Made by a program: the position numbers and the translations under genes. DNA of 8,123 bases, taken from Pseudomonadota bacterium (lineage in GTDB: Bacteria > Pseudomonadota > Gammaproteobacteria > Steroidobacterales > GCA-2729495). Under the pieces are notes generated by a model. That model saw nothing but the letters and a program-made list of their open reading frames with translations, did not search any database and was not told the DNA's origin. This document shows, piece after piece, positions 1-6,985 of the stretch (its first letter is position 1; each line of letters begins with the position of its first letter). The stretch spans positions 1-8,123 of the forward strand of contig JAUPLK010000055.1 of NCBI GenBank assembly GCA_030836925.1. The letters run 5' to 3'.

Positions 1-1
1 G

Positions 2-97
2 AGCGTGGGTGATCGGGTGCTGGTGACCAAGGGCGAGCTGTCGGGCATCGCCGGCAGGACCAATTCCATGCAAATACTGACTGTCACCGGTCCGTGA
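2..97 (+). CDS. pyk: Pyruvate kinase, C-terminal end (partial)
   Basis: The window opens inside a reading frame giving 31 residues before a TGA at 95-97. The fragment contains GDRVLVTKGELSG, then GRTNSMQILTV. This matches the last beta strands of the pyruvate kinase C-terminal domain, where family members typically show GDxVxxTxG, then GGTN, then a hydrophobic strand. Pyruvate kinase converts phosphoenolpyruvate and ADP to pyruvate and ATP in the last step of glycolysis. The catalytic barrel lies upstream of the window, so the call rests on this short C-terminal signature only. The stop overlaps the next gene's GTG start by 4 bp (GTGA), which suggests co-translation. The family is fairly likely; which isozyme it is cannot be told. 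Confidence 0.72.
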   Translation, partial: SVGDRVLVTKGELSGIAGRTNSMQILTVTGP

Positions 98-1392
98 GCG
101 GGATATCCGCGGCGCTGGGTCGGTTGCTGGGCCGGACCACCAGCATCGAGCCACATGAAACCCGCTCCGTCGTCACGGCGTTTCTGCTGTTTTTCTGCGT
201 ACTGGGTGGCTATTTCGCGGTCCGGCCAGTGCGCGAGACGGTGGGCACGATTCTCGGTTCCGACCGGGTCAGCGACCTGTATGTGGTCACCTGGATCGTC
301 TCGCTGCTGATCGTCCCCGTCTATGGCTGGGCCTGCACCCGCTTCCGGCGCAGTGCCTTCCTGCCCTGGATCTATGCCGTCGTGGCCGCTTCGCTGGTTG
401 TGGTCGGCTTGATGCTTGCCGCCGATGAGCAGAACACGGCGGTGGCGCAGTTCTTCTATGTCTGGATCAGCGTGCTGAACCTGTTCATCGTTTCGGTGTT
501 CTGGAGTTTCCTGCTCGAACTGTTCAACGTGGCGCAGACCCAGCGCCTGTTCGGCGTGATCGCTGCCGGCGGCACCACCGGTGCGCTGATCGGGCCGCTG
601 ATGACCGATCTGGTGGTGCCATTGGTCGGCAACACCGGTGTGCTGTTCATGGGTGCGGGCTTCTTCGTGGTTGCGATCCTGTGTCAGCGGGCACTGCTCG
701 GGATCTGGGCCACGGTGCCGGCAGCCGGCGGAGGCGAGCGGGCGCCCGAGCGGCCGATGGGTGGCAACCCTTTTGCGGGCTTCACGCTGGTACTCAGGTC
801 GCCGTATCTGCTCGGCATCTCGCTGTTCGTGATCCTGCTGGCTTCGGTGAACACCTTCCTGTATTTCGAGCAGCTGCGGCTGGTCAGCGAGACCTTCACC
901 GATACCGCCCAGCGCACCCAGGTGTTCGCGCGCCTGGACTACATCGTGCAGAGCCTGACCATCGTGCTGCAGCTGTTCATCACCGGACGCCTGGCTTCCC
1001 GCCTCGGCGTTACCGCACTGCTGACGCTGGTACCGCTGGTCATGGTCGCCGGTTTCCTCGGTCTGGCGGTGATGAATACCTTCTGGGTGCTCGCGGTGGT
1101 GTTCGTGGCGCGGCGTGTCGGGGAGTACGCTTTCATCCGGCCGGGGCGCGAAATGCTCTTCAGCCGCGTCGATACCGAGTCGAAGTACAAGGCCAAGAAC
1201 CTCATCGATGTGCCGGTCTATCGAGGCGGTGATGCGCTGTCGGCACAGGTCAAGACGGCCCTCGAGGCCGGTGGTCTCGCCAGTGCCGGTGTTGCCCTGC
1301 TCGGCGCTGCGCTGGCCGCGCTCTGGGCACTGAATGGCTGGTGGCTGGGTCGTCAGGCACGCCGCAGGGACCCGCCGGCGGGACGGGATTGA
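94..1392 (+). CDS. Npt1/Npt2-like (ATP/ADP translocase-related) MFS membrane transporter
   Basis: A 432-residue integral inner-membrane protein. I see 11-12 hydrophobic segments, at roughly residues 25-43, 60-79, 89-109, 120-142, 152-172, 180-205, 238-258, 281-298, 305-326, 329-346 and 397-418, with a polar loop at about 207-228 splitting the protein into halves as in MFS folds. Family-like signatures are RPVRETVG (44-51), FWSFLLELFN then RLFGVIAAGGTTGAL (136-165), and RPGREMLF followed by KYKAKNLIDVPVYRGGDA (349-381). These resemble the bacterial proteins grouped with the nucleotide transporters of Rickettsia and Chlamydia. Those pathogens' enzymes exchange ATP for ADP, but homologues in free-living bacteria have no firm substrate, so exchange here is not established. 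It is somewhat shorter than the roughly 500-residue classical carriers. The start is a GTG overlapping the pyk stop; no clear Shine-Dalgarno precedes it, so translational coupling is likely. A general MFS permease is the alternative. Confidence 0.8.
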   Translation: MSGISAALGRLLGRTTSIEPHETRSVVTAFLLFFCVLGGYFAVRPVRETVGTILGSDRVSDLYVVTWIVSLLIVPVYGWACTRFRRSAFLPWIYAVVAASLVVVGLMLAADEQNTAVAQFFYVWISVLNLFIVSVFWSFLLELFNVAQTQRLFGVIAAGGTTGALIGPLMTDLVVPLVGNTGVLFMGAGFFVVAILCQRALLGIWATVPAAGGGERAPERPMGGNPFAGFTLVLRSPYLLGISLFVILLASVNTFLYFEQLRLVSETFTDTAQRTQVFARLDYIVQSLTIVLQLFITGRLASRLGVTALLTLVPLVMVAGFLGLAVMNTFWVLAVVFVARRVGEYAFIRPGREMLFSRVDTESKYKAKNLIDVPVYRGGDALSAQVKTALEAGGLASAGVALLGAALAALWALNGWWLGRQARRRDPPAGRD

Positions 1393-1416
1393 ACCCGCGG
1401 ACTGGGGCCCTGTTCC

Positions 1417-1446
1417 TTGTGATGACATTTTGCCTGTGCTTAAGAT
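1417..1446 (+). promoter_or_regulatory. Possible sigma-70-type promoter for the patatin gene
   Basis: The gap between the transporter stop and the patatin start holds TTGTGA (1417-1422) and TAAGAT (1441-1446) separated by 18 bp. Each matches 4 of 6 consensus positions. It is the most AT-rich stretch in the neighbourhood and lies about 45 bp before the preferred ATG. A perfect 8-bp palindrome, CCGATCGG (1455-1462), sits just downstream, near the expected transcript start; it may be chance in GC-rich DNA. Weak call by eye. Confidence 0.28.
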
Positions 1447-1491
1447 CGCATTTGCCGATCGGTCAGTGACTTGCCCGGGACCATGTTGCGA

Positions 1492-2781
1492 ATGACACCC
1501 ACACGCCAACAGCAGATCGCCTCCACGCTGGCCATGGACCGGCAGATCGGGCTGGTACTGCCGGGTGGTGGCGCCCGCGGTGCCTATCAGGTGGGTGTGC
1601 TCAAGGCACTTGCCGAACTGCTGCCGCGCCGGTCCCCGAACCCCTTCGCCGTACTCAGTGGCACCTCCGCCGGCGCGATCAGTGCCGCGGTGCTTGCGAC
1701 CCGGGCCCGGGTGTTCCGCGCGGCGGTCAACGACCTCGAGCGCGTCTGGGCCAACTTCCGCTCGGAGCAGATTTTCCGCTGTGACACTGCGACCATGCTC
1801 AAAAGCAGCCTGCGCTGGTTCACGGCACTCATTTCCGGCGGGCTAGGCGAACAGAATCCGCGTGCGCTGCTGGACAACGAGCCGCTGTGGGAATTGCTGC
1901 GTGCCCGGGTCAATTTCGATGCGATCCAGGATGCCATCGATCAGGGTTATCTGGGCGCATTGGCCATCACCGCCGCCGGTTACGGTTCGGCACGCTCGGT
2001 CAGCTTCTTTCAGGGGACGCCGGCACACCAGTCGTGGGACCGGGTACGGCGCAAGGGCCGGCCCACCAGCATCACGCTCGAGCATCTGATGGCGAGCATC
2101 GCCGTGCCGATGATTTTTCCCCCGGTCAGGGTCGGCCAGGAATATTTCGGCGACGGCGCGATGCGCCAGGCCACGCCCCTGTCACCGGCACTGCACCTCG
2201 GTGCCGAGCGCATCCTGGTGATCGGGGTGCGCAACGAGACGGTCGATCCCCTGCCGGGTCCGGGCGAGCAGGTGCCCTATCCGAGTTTCGGCAAGATTGC
2301 CGGTTATGTGCTGGATGCGCTGTTCATGGACGGCCTGTCTTCCGATCTGGAGAACCTGACGCGCATCAACCTGATACTTGAAAAGCTGCCCGGGCGCGTG
2401 CTGCAAGGCGAGTTTGGCGTTCTGCACCATACGGATGCCCTGATCATGCTGCCGAGCCGTGATATCCGCGAGATCGCCGGACGCTATATCGGCGAGATGC
2501 CGAAGGCCTTCCATTTCCTGATGCGTGGCGTCGGGGCGACCAACTACAGTGGCAGCCAGTTGCTCAGCTATCTGCTGTTCGAGTCGGGCTATACCCGCGA
2601 GCTGATCCATCTCGGTTACGACGATGCGATGGCCCGTCAGGCCGAGCTGATTTCTTTCATGGAAGGTGAGCCGGTGCAGGCGCGCGGCGGCATATCCGGC
2701 TGGCGCGACCTCAGCGACGAGTATTCGCAGCGCTTGCGTGTCCTGAAGATCGACGAGGCGGCAGCCGCTGCCGCACGCTGA
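1492..2781 (+). CDS. Patatin-like phospholipase family protein
   Basis: A serine lipid acyl hydrolase of the patatin family, using a Ser-Asp dyad. Residues are numbered from a TTG at 1471. The oxyanion-hole loop GGGARG is at 32-37. The nucleophile elbow GTSAG is at 64-68, with Ser66. The catalytic Asp228 is in a DGA motif within FGDGAMRQATPLSPA (226-240). The patatin domain fills about residues 26-255. A C-terminal region of about 180 residues (ALFMDGLSSDLENLTRIN and onward) is shared with uncharacterised proteobacterial patatins. I see no signal peptide or membrane helix, so it is probably cytosolic or peripheral; substrate unknown. The start is uncertain: TTG 1471, ATG 1483, ATG 1492 and ATG 1534 are all in frame. 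I prefer 1492 because GGGA lies 11 nt upstream; all options keep the whole catalytic domain. It is probably transcribed alone, and converges with mgtE 10 bp beyond its stop. Confidence 0.9.
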   Translation: MTPTRQQQIASTLAMDRQIGLVLPGGGARGAYQVGVLKALAELLPRRSPNPFAVLSGTSAGAISAAVLATRARVFRAAVNDLERVWANFRSEQIFRCDTATMLKSSLRWFTALISGGLGEQNPRALLDNEPLWELLRARVNFDAIQDAIDQGYLGALAITAAGYGSARSVSFFQGTPAHQSWDRVRRKGRPTSITLEHLMASIAVPMIFPPVRVGQEYFGDGAMRQATPLSPALHLGAERILVIGVRNETVDPLPGPGEQVPYPSFGKIAGYVLDALFMDGLSSDLENLTRINLILEKLPGRVLQGEFGVLHHTDALIMLPSRDIREIAGRYIGEMPKAFHFLMRGVGATNYSGSQLLSYLLFESGYTRELIHLGYDDAMARQAELISFMEGEPVQARGGISGWRDLSDEYSQRLRVLKIDEAAAAAAR

Positions 2782-2795
2782 GGCCGGCGGCTCAG
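2758..2795. other. Inverted repeats at the convergent patatin/mgtE junction
   Basis: Two stem-loops lie side by side across the 3' ends of both genes. The first has a 7-bp stem, GCGGCAG/CTGCCGC (2758-2764 and 2768-2774), with a 3-nt loop, inside the alanine-rich last codons of the patatin gene. The second has a 5-bp stem, CTGAG/CTCAG (2778-2782 and 2791-2795), embracing both stop codons. Neither is followed by a T-tract on either strand, so they are not typical intrinsic terminators. They could protect mRNA 3' ends, or be by-products of GC-rich codons and facing stops. Confidence 0.3.
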
Positions 2796-4144
2796 GTCAG
2801 CAGCAGGGTACCGAGGCCGAGCACGGCGACAAATCCCACCAGGTCGGTCACGGTAATCAGGATCACCGAACCGGCCAGCGCCGGATCGATGCGCAGCCGC
2901 CGCAGTGCCAGCGGCACCCCGAAGCCCACCGCGGCGGCGATCAGCAGATTGATTGCCGTGGCGGCCGCAATCACCCCGGCCACCCGCCAGTCGCGAAAAA
3001 AGACGGCGGTGACGCCTGCGACCACTGTCGCGCTCAGCAGCGAGTTGACCAGGCCGATCGACAGTTCCCGGCGCAGCAGCGGCGAGATGTTGGCGCCCTG
3101 TATGCGGCCAAGCGCAATGCTGCGGATCATCAGCGTCAGGGTCTGGCTGCCGGCGATGCCGCCGAGCGCCGCGACCATCGGCATGAGTACGGCCAGCAGG
3201 ATGACCTTGTTCATGGTCGCCTGAAACAGGTTGATGACTGCAGCCGTGGAGAAAGCCAGCGTCAGATGCACGGCCAGCCAGACGGCACGCCGGCCGCTGC
3301 TGGTCAGGATGGGTGCGAACATGTCGTCGTCTTCGTCGAGGCCGTCACGCGAGAGAATGTCGTGGTCGGCCTGTTCCTGGATCACGTCGACCACATCGTC
3401 CACGGTGATCTGGCCGATCAGGCGCCCCGCACCGTCGATGACCGCCGCCGACACGAGGTCGCGATCCTGGAATTCACGCGCAACTTCCGTTGCGCTGCTG
3501 GTGGCCTGGATGGCCTCGACCGAAGGGTCCATGAGTTCGGTGACGGCGGCTTCCGGATCGCTGGTCAGCAGCCGCGCGAAGGTGAGCACGCCAAGGTAGT
3601 GGTCTTCCCGGTCCACCACGAAAACCGAATCGGTATTGACCGGCAGCTCACCGCGCATCCGCAGATAGCGCAGCACGACATCGACGTTGACATCGGGCCG
3701 CACGGAAACCGTCTCCGGATTCATCAGGCCGCCGGCACTGTCGGCGGGCCAGGCCAGTGCGGCCTGCAGGCGTTCGCGATCCTGTACGGACAGGGACTCG
3801 AGGACCTTGTGGGTCAGATTTTCCGGCAGATCAGCGACGAAGTCCGCGAGATCGTCGATGTCCAGACCTTCGGTCGCGGCCACGACTTCATGGCTGGCCA
3901 TGGCCTCGACCAGGCTGGAACGGACTTCCTCGTTGAGCTCGACGAGGACTTCGCCCTCGCTGTCGTCGGGAACCGCTGTCCAGATCGCCTGCCGTTCGTG
4001 GGCCGGCAACGACTCGATGAGCCTGGCGATTTCGGCCGGGTACAGCTCGGCGACCAGCGTTCCCACCTGCTGCGCGTCGCCGCGATCGATGGCATCGCGC
4101 AGCTGATCGATATCGACGGGTGTCTGTTCCATGGGGTGGGGCAT
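2792..4144 (-). CDS. mgtE: Magnesium transporter MgtE
   Basis: A 450-residue Mg2+ channel of the inner membrane, close to the family's usual length. The parts are in normal order: an acidic helical MgtE N domain (about 10-132), two CBS domains (about 138-200 and 202-262), a linker with DEDDDMF, and five membrane helices (about 286-308, 314-336, 362-382, 386-412, 423-449). In the family, Mg2+ bound between the N and CBS domains closes the pore. Asp434 in TDLVGF aligns with the pore aspartate of the family (D432 in Thermus thermophilus). The helix-2 motif is GGIAGSQ (328-334), where many relatives have GGNAG. It lies 30 bp after rapZ, with no room for a Mg2+ riboswitch or separate leader, so it is probably cotranscribed and controlled at protein level. 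ATG at 4132 is an alternative start; neither has a good ribosome binding site. Confidence 0.95.
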   Translation of the reverse strand: MPHPMEQTPVDIDQLRDAIDRGDAQQVGTLVAELYPAEIARLIESLPAHERQAIWTAVPDDSEGEVLVELNEEVRSSLVEAMASHEVVAATEGLDIDDLADFVADLPENLTHKVLESLSVQDRERLQAALAWPADSAGGLMNPETVSVRPDVNVDVVLRYLRMRGELPVNTDSVFVVDREDHYLGVLTFARLLTSDPEAAVTELMDPSVEAIQATSSATEVAREFQDRDLVSAAVIDGAGRLIGQITVDDVVDVIQEQADHDILSRDGLDEDDDMFAPILTSSGRRAVWLAVHLTLAFSTAAVINLFQATMNKVILLAVLMPMVAALGGIAGSQTLTLMIRSIALGRIQGANISPLLRRELSIGLVNSLLSATVVAGVTAVFFRDWRVAGVIAAATAINLLIAAAVGFGVPLALRRLRIDPALAGSVILITVTDLVGFVAVLGLGTLLLT

Positions 4145-4174
4145 GCCGCTGGCGTCTGCCGGACCGGACCGGGC

Positions 4175-5074
4175 TCAGCTTCCGCCGAACTGGGGAACGG
4201 TGATCCGGCCTTCGACCTCGGGCAGCTCATTGTGCCGGGTCATGACCTGCTTGTGCCGCTTCGACAGTTCAGCCGCGAGTTTCTCGGCCATGTATACCGA
4301 GCGGTGCTGGCCACCGGTACAACCGATGGCGATGGTCAGATAGTTGCGGCTGCAGTCGATGTACTGCGGAATGCGGCGCTCCAGGAACCCGAGTATGTCC
4401 TCGTACATCCGGCGCACGCTGTCGCTGGCGTCGAGGAAATCCGCGACTTTCGGGTCCTTGCCGGTCAATGTGCGCAGCGCTGTGTCCCAGTAGGGATTGG
4501 GCAGACAACGCAGGTCGAAGACGAAGTCGGCATCGGCGGGCAGACCGTTCTTGAAGCCGAAGGACTCGATGAGAATGGACAGCTCCGGCAGGTCGTGGCG
4601 GCCGATGCGCTGCCGGACGATATCGCGCAGCTGGTGGACGCTGGTGCGGGTGGTGTCGATGACCAAATCGGCAGCACCGATGATCGGATCCAGCAGCTGC
4701 CGTTCGCGGTCGATCGCCTCGCGCAGGCTGAGACCCGCCGCACTGAGCGGATGCTTGCGGCGGGTCTCGCCAAAGCGCTTGAGCAGGATATCGTCATCGG
4801 CATGCAGGAAGATCACTTCGCAGCGGGTGCCGCGCGCACGGAGATCCGCTGTCACGGCCGGCAGGTGGGCCAGGTCGGCGGCGCGGTTGCGGGCATCGAT
4901 GCCGATCGCAAGCCGGCTGTACATCGGATCCTGCGTGGCCAGTATCTGTTCGATCATCGAGGCCAGCAGGGCAGCCGGGACGTTGTCGATGCAGTAGAAA
5001 CCCAGGTCTTCGAAGTAATGCAGTGCCACCGTCTTGCCGGAGCCGGACAGGCCGCTGACGATGATCAGGCGCAC
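4175..5074 (-). CDS. rapZ: RNase adapter RapZ (YvcJ/YhbJ family nucleotide-binding protein)
   Basis: A 299-residue cytosolic P-loop protein; E. coli RapZ has 284. The Walker A motif GLSGSGKT is at 8-15, and the N-terminal kinase-like domain spans about 1-155. The C-terminal domain carries the family blocks FGFKNGLPADADFVFDLRCLPNPYW (172-196, shown here as its full span) and GCTGGQHRSVYMAE (251-264). In E. coli the protein senses glucosamine-6-phosphate and delivers the sRNA GlmZ to RNase E, controlling glmS. Here the tail after RHNEL is LPEVEGR and a short extension, without the E. coli KRK cluster, so the GlmZ role is doubtful. The GTG start is supported because it opens directly on the first beta strand before the P-loop, and an in-frame TAA lies 24 nt upstream. 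It follows hpf by 40 bp, the place normally held by ptsN. Confidence 0.95.
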   Translation of the reverse strand: MRLIIVSGLSGSGKTVALHYFEDLGFYCIDNVPAALLASMIEQILATQDPMYSRLAIGIDARNRAADLAHLPAVTADLRARGTRCEVIFLHADDDILLKRFGETRRKHPLSAAGLSLREAIDRERQLLDPIIGAADLVIDTTRTSVHQLRDIVRQRIGRHDLPELSILIESFGFKNGLPADADFVFDLRCLPNPYWDTALRTLTGKDPKVADFLDASDSVRRMYEDILGFLERRIPQYIDCSRNYLTIAIGCTGGQHRSVYMAEKLAAELSKRHKQVMTRHNELPEVEGRITVPQFGGS

Positions 5075-5114
5075 GCGATTGTTCAGCCGTTCCGGTTACG
5101 CGCCCGACGGTACA

Positions 5115-5435
5115 TCACGGTACCTCACGCCTGATCGTTTCAGTGGCGTGATGGTCGGTGATTTTTCCCTTGTGCCGTTTTACCTGCCGGTCAAGCTTGT
5201 CGATCATCATGTCGATGGACTTGTACATGTCTTCTTCGGTGGCATCGGCGAACAGCTTGTTGCCCTTGAGGTTCACGGTGGCTTCGGCACGGTGTCTCAG
5301 CTTCTCGACCGTCAGGATGCAGTGGATGTCGATGAGGTGTTCGAAATGACGTTCGAGGCGGGCGAGCTTGCTGGTTACATAGGTGCGCAGGGCAGGGGTG
5401 ATCTCGACATGGTGGCCGGTCAGGTTGATTTGCAT
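5115..5435 (-). CDS. hpf: Ribosome hibernation promoting factor HPF (short form)
   Basis: A 106-residue protein of the HPF/YfiA family; E. coli HPF is 95 residues, and long forms of about 180 residues have an extra dimerisation domain that is absent here. Family features are H9 and the helix with LRTYVTSKLARLERHF (16-31), KGNKLFADATEEDMYKSID (57-75), and the basic stretch DKLDRQVKRHKGK (79-91), which contacts 16S rRNA. It binds the decoding centre of the 30S subunit and, together with RMF in gammaproteobacteria, makes inactive 100S ribosomes in stationary phase. The ATG has an ideal AGGAGG ribosome binding site 8 nt upstream, the strongest in the window, suggesting high yield from the shared message. 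It lies 50 bp after rpoN; I see no convincing promoter in that gap. Confidence 0.95.
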   Translation of the reverse strand: MQINLTGHHVEITPALRTYVTSKLARLERHFEHLIDIHCILTVEKLRHRAEATVNLKGNKLFADATEEDMYKSIDMMIDKLDRQVKRHKGKITDHHATETIRREVP

Positions 5436-5443
5436 GGTTGCTG

Positions 5444-5449
5444 CCTCCT
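5444..5449 (-). promoter_or_regulatory. Strong ribosome binding site of hpf
   Basis: AGGAGG on the minus strand, 8 nt before the hpf ATG. It fixes that start and contrasts with the weak or absent sites before rapZ, mgtE and lptB. Confidence 0.85.
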
Positions 5450-5485
5450 GGTTGTCGTGGTTGCTGTACTTCTTGGAGCGATCCC

Positions 5486-6970
5486 TTAGCTGTTGGCTGT
5501 CAGGCGCCGCCTGCGCTTGCGCTCGCTCGATGGCTCGATCTGCATCGCTTCGCGGTATTTTGCCACTGTTCGGCGCGCGACCTTGATGTTCTCTTTTGCC
5601 AGCATCGTGGCCAGCTGACTGTCGGACAGCGGACTGGCCGGATCCTCCTGACCGATCAGGCGGCGGATCCGCGCCCGGATCGCCGTGGATGACTGCTCGC
5701 TGCCGTCATCGCCGGTGACCTGGCTGGAAAAAAAGTGCCGGAATTCAAAGACCCCTCGGGGGGTGTACATGTACTTGTTGGTGGTCACCCGAGAAATCGT
5801 CGACTCGTGCATGCCCACCAGTTCGGCGACATCCTTCAGGACCATCGGGCGCATTGCCTCATCGCCGCGATCGAGAAATTCAGCCTGGCGCTCGACGATG
5901 CAGGTCGCGACCTTCAGCAGGGTGTCATCACGGATCTCGAGGCTGCGCACCAGCCAGCGGGCCTCCTGCAGCTGGTTGCGCAGGACGGTGTGCGCGCTGT
6001 CGCCACGCACCAGGTTGGCATATTCCTGGTTGACCTTGAGGCGTGGTGTCACCGAGCGGTTCAGGTCAACCTGCCAGCGGCCCTGGCGCTTGCGTACGTA
6101 GACATCGGGCACGATGTAGTCGGCGGGCGCCGGGTGTATGGCAAGGCCGGGTTTCGGATTGCAATGGCGTATCAGTGCCAGGGCGGCATCCAGCTCTTCT
6201 GCAGACACGCTGAGCCGTCGACGCAGCATGGCGTACTGCTGTTCGGCGACCAGATCCAGGCCATCCTGCGTGATCGCCAGCGCGAGTTCGCGGCCCGGCA
6301 CATCCGCGGCCAGTTGCCGGAGCTGCAGGCGCAGGCATTCACCCAGGTCCCTGGCGCCGATGCCGGCCGGATCCAGTGCCTGGATCTTTGCCAGCGTCTG
6401 CTCGATCTCCGCGAGGGTGTACCCGGCGGCCGGATCAAGCATGGCGAGAATTGCGGCAAGCGGTTCGCCCAGGTAGCCGGCGTCGTCGATGGCATCGATG
6501 AGGGCTTCGCCAATGACGAACTCGCGCGCACTGAAGTGCTCGGTCTCCAGCTGCCACATGAGGTGGGCGTGCAGCGTTTCACTGCTGCGGTCGCTGGGTT
6601 CGGGACGGCCGTCCTCGTCATCAAAGCCGGCACCGCCGCCGGAGGTTTCGTTCCACAGCAGCGAGTCCATCTCCTCGTTGCCGGATGGTTCCGGAGCGGC
6701 CTCGGCCGGTTCATCCCGTGCGTCCCAGGTTTCGCTTTCGGCATCAGCGCCGTCGTTGGCACCGTCGGTGTTCATGACCGGCATCGGCTCGGCGAGATCC
6801 ACCGCATCGACTGCCGGCTCTTCCGCCTCGAGCATCATGTTGTCGGCCAGCAACTGCTCCAGCTGGGTATTGAGCTCCGTGACCGGCATGAGCAGCAGGC
6901 GTATCGCCTGCTGCAGCTGCGGTGTCATGGTCAGCTGCTGGCTGATTCTAAGTTGCAGTGCCGGCTTCAT
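5486..6970 (-). CDS. rpoN: RNA polymerase sigma-54 factor RpoN
   Basis: Sigma-54, which directs RNA polymerase to -24/-12 promoters and needs AAA+ activators. Residue numbers count from the upstream ATG at 6976. Region I is glutamine/leucine-rich: LQLRISQQLTMTPQLQQAIRLL at 7-28 (E. coli has nearly the same string). Region II is an acidic, low-complexity linker at about 48-130. The core-binding region includes LDPAGIGARDLGECLRLQL (201-219). The helix-turn-helix is around 379-398. The perfect RpoN box ARRTVAKYRE (467-476) reads the -24 element. A basic tail RKRRRR ends the protein, which is a little longer than E. coli's 477 residues. I prefer the ATG at 6970 (494 residues, MKPALQL) because AGGGA lies 5 nt upstream; from 6976 that site would touch the start codon. 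It sits between lptB and hpf, its usual place. Confidence 0.97.
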   Translation of the reverse strand: MKPALQLRISQQLTMTPQLQQAIRLLLMPVTELNTQLEQLLADNMMLEAEEPAVDAVDLAEPMPVMNTDGANDGADAESETWDARDEPAEAAPEPSGNEEMDSLLWNETSGGGAGFDDEDGRPEPSDRSSETLHAHLMWQLETEHFSAREFVIGEALIDAIDDAGYLGEPLAAILAMLDPAAGYTLAEIEQTLAKIQALDPAGIGARDLGECLRLQLRQLAADVPGRELALAITQDGLDLVAEQQYAMLRRRLSVSAEELDAALALIRHCNPKPGLAIHPAPADYIVPDVYVRKRQGRWQVDLNRSVTPRLKVNQEYANLVRGDSAHTVLRNQLQEARWLVRSLEIRDDTLLKVATCIVERQAEFLDRGDEAMRPMVLKDVAELVGMHESTISRVTTNKYMYTPRGVFEFRHFFSSQVTGDDGSEQSSTAIRARIRRLIGQEDPASPLSDSQLATMLAKENIKVARRTVAKYREAMQIEPSSERKRRRRLTANS

Positions 6971-6975
6971 CGTCA

Positions 6976-6980
6976 TCCCT
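6976..6980 (-). promoter_or_regulatory. Ribosome binding site deciding the rpoN start
   Basis: AGGGA on the minus strand is 5 nt before the ATG at 6970 and overlaps the other candidate ATG at 6974-6976, so it supports the downstream start. Confidence 0.6.
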
Positions 6981-6985
6981 GAGTC

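Noticed and set aside
681..1232. A 183-codon plus-strand frame inside the transporter gene
   Set aside because: An Arg/Ala/Gly-rich out-of-frame shadow of a well-supported membrane protein, with no start context or domain.
1455..1462. CCGATCGG palindrome upstream of the patatin gene as an operator
   Set aside because: The symmetry stops at 8 bp and no second copy is seen nearby. Such palindromes arise often in GC-rich DNA, so I mention it only beside the candidate promoter.
4145..4174. Possible Mg2+ riboswitch or leader before mgtE
   Set aside because: The gap after rapZ is only 30 bp, holding a short CCGGA-type tandem repeat (4159-4173). It is far too small for a known Mg2+ riboswitch and shows no regulatory structure.
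5014..5034. TGGCAC-like sequence on the minus strand within rapZ, resembling a sigma-54 -24 element
   Set aside because: The required TTGC-type -12 element is missing at the correct spacing, and it lies inside coding sequence near the P-loop codons.
3266..5134. A 622-codon open frame on the plus strand antisense to mgtE and rapZ
   Set aside because: Its protein lacks any recognisable domain and is rich in Gly, Asp, Val and His as expected from antisense reading of GC-rich genes. The opposite strand codes for two clear conserved families over the same span.
5735..6982. A 415-codon open frame on the plus strand antisense to rpoN
   Set aside because: It mirrors the codon structure of rpoN, has no family features, and the minus strand carries a complete sigma-54 with its RpoN box.
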